This document shows, piece after piece, positions 13,642-15,846 of a stretch of DNA of 15,846 nucleotides. Below the pieces are notes generated by a model. The model was not told where the DNA came from, made no database searches, and saw only the letters and a list, made by a program, of their open reading frames with translations. Origin of the DNA: Rhizobiaceae bacterium (GTDB taxonomy: Bacteria; Pseudomonadota; Alphaproteobacteria; Rhizobiales; Rhizobiaceae); contig JAJFMR010000022.1 of NCBI GenBank assembly GCA_020696915.1, positions 1 to 15,846 of the forward strand, read 5' to 3'. Within the stretch, counting starts at the first letter, position 1; the number at the start of each line of letters is the position of its first letter. Position numbers and translations under genes: made by a program.

Positions 13642-14615
13642 GTGGCGCAAATCCTGAACATCGACCAGGCCATGGAAGCAGCGCTCGGGCTGCTTCGCGC
13701 CGGTGAGGTGGTCGCTGTGCCGACCGAAACCGTCTACGGGCTCGCTGGAGATGCGACGAACGGAAACGCCGTCGCAAAAATCTTCGAGGTCAAGGGGCGG
13801 CCGCGCTTCAACCCGTTGATCGCGCATGTGGCGGGCATCGCCATGGCCGAGCGGATCGGCGTCTTCGACCGCCTGTCACGAAAACTTGCGGAAGCGTTCT
13901 GGCCGGGGCCGCTGACGCTGGTCGTGCCGCTGGCGCCAGATTCCGGAATTCACGAGCTGGCCGTCGCCGGGCTCGACACGGTCGCTTTGCGCATGCCGCA
14001 GGGTTTCACGGCGGTACTCTCCGGGCGCCTCGGCCACCCGCTGGCGGCGCCGAGCGCGAACTCGTCGGGGCGTATCAGCGCGACGACCGCGCCGGCGGTT
14101 GCCGCCGATCTCGGCGACCGGATTCCGCTGATCGTCGACGGCGGCGCCACCCAGGTCGGCCTCGAATCGACCATCGTCAAGGTGGAAGGCGAGAGGCTGA
14201 GGCTGCTGCGGCCTGGCGGCATTGCCGCCGAACTCATCGAGGCCGCCATGGGGCTGCCGGTGCGCCGCGATGCCGGTGCCGACGTCGAGGCGCCGGGCAT
14301 GCTCGTCTCGCATTACGCGCCGCGCGCCGAAGTGCGGCTGGACGCCATCGAGATCCTGCCGGGTGAAGCGTTGTTGGCGTTCGGGCCGTTCCGGGCGGCG
14401 CGCTTCGAAGACGCCGCGATCATGCTCAATCTCTCGCCCGCCGGCGATATCAGGGAAGCTGCGAGCAATCTCTTTTCCTATCTCCAGGCGCTCGATAAAG
14501 AGGGCGTCGAGCGGATAGCCGTCGAACCGATTCCCGCATCCGGGCTCGGCGAGGCGATCAACGATCGGCTGGCGCGCGCTGCCGCTCCCCGCGACACTTC
14601 CGGGACCGCGCGGTG

Positions 14616-14616
<1 letters not shown>
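13642..14616 (+). CDS. L-threonylcarbamoyladenylate synthase, Sua5 type
   Basis: The enzyme makes threonylcarbamoyl-AMP from threonine, bicarbonate and ATP, the first step of the t6A modification at position 37 of tRNAs that read ANN codons. The 324-residue product has a YrdC domain (about 8-200) with VAVPTETVYGLAGDA at 24-38, KGRPRFNPLIAHV at 51-63, and APSANSSGRISATTA near 136-150. A C-terminal Sua5 domain (about 220-310) contains MLVSHYAPRAEV. Two domains make it Sua5-like rather than the shorter TsaC. The GTG start has only a weak ribosome site; no in-frame ATG precedes it. The TGA stop overlaps the next gene's ATG by one base (TGATG), so coupled translation with the FAD oxidase gene is likely. 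Confidence 0.95.

Positions 14617-15846
<1,230 letters not shown>

Overview
The window is a GC-rich, gene-dense stretch of chromosome. It reads as core genome of an alphaproteobacterium, most likely Rhizobiales close to Mesorhizobium and other Phyllobacteriaceae. This rests on the protein families and their sequence style (PA0069-type radical SAM protein, split GlyQ/GlyS, DUF2007, an IspB-type prenyl synthase beginning MGVVLNL, non-mitochondrial IspE), and on an alphaproteobacterial LexA-type direct repeat. No tRNA, rRNA, CRISPR array, insertion sequence, prophage or toxin-antitoxin pair was seen. No stretch over 300 bases lacks a gene.

Layout. (1) 45-1250, minus: a radical SAM protein related to spore photoproduct lyase, with a GAAC-N7-GAAC LexA-like box just upstream. 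(2) 1412-1843, minus: a GFA-fold zinc protein, followed downstream by a perfect hairpin. (3) 2001-2510, plus: a short family-2-like glycosyltransferase whose usual metal-binding acidic motif is missing. (4) 6274 to 2585, minus: a compact run of DUF2007 protein, TrmN6-like methyltransferase, S49 peptidase, a 61-residue membrane protein, IspE and MoaB. Several members have non-ATG starts (TTG, GTG and an apparent CTG) and stop/start overlaps. A 24-bp tandem duplication spans the moaB stop codon. (5) 6436-7452, plus: a long-chain polyprenyl diphosphate synthase, divergent from that run. (6) 7600-9630, plus: a secreted TPR protein ending in LysM. (7) 9738-12968, plus: glyQ and glyS, separated by a spacer able to form a large two-part stem. 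(8) 12991-13479, minus: a small secreted protein of unknown function. (9) 13642 to the window end, plus: a Sua5-type threonylcarbamoyl-AMP synthase overlapping an FAD-linked oxidase that runs off the edge.

How the genes relate. Most are housekeeping functions in translation (GlyQS, Sua5/TsaC, TrmN6), isoprenoid supply (IspE makes precursors and IspB lengthens the chain for quinones), molybdenum cofactor (MoaB) and envelope upkeep (S49 peptidase, TPR-LysM protein). I did not find a clear new multi-gene system. The best leads are local: the LexA-like box before the photoproduct-lyase relative, the missing canonical start of ispE, the structured glyQ-glyS spacer, and the glycosyltransferase without its metal motif. 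All calls come from reading the sequence; no database search was run.
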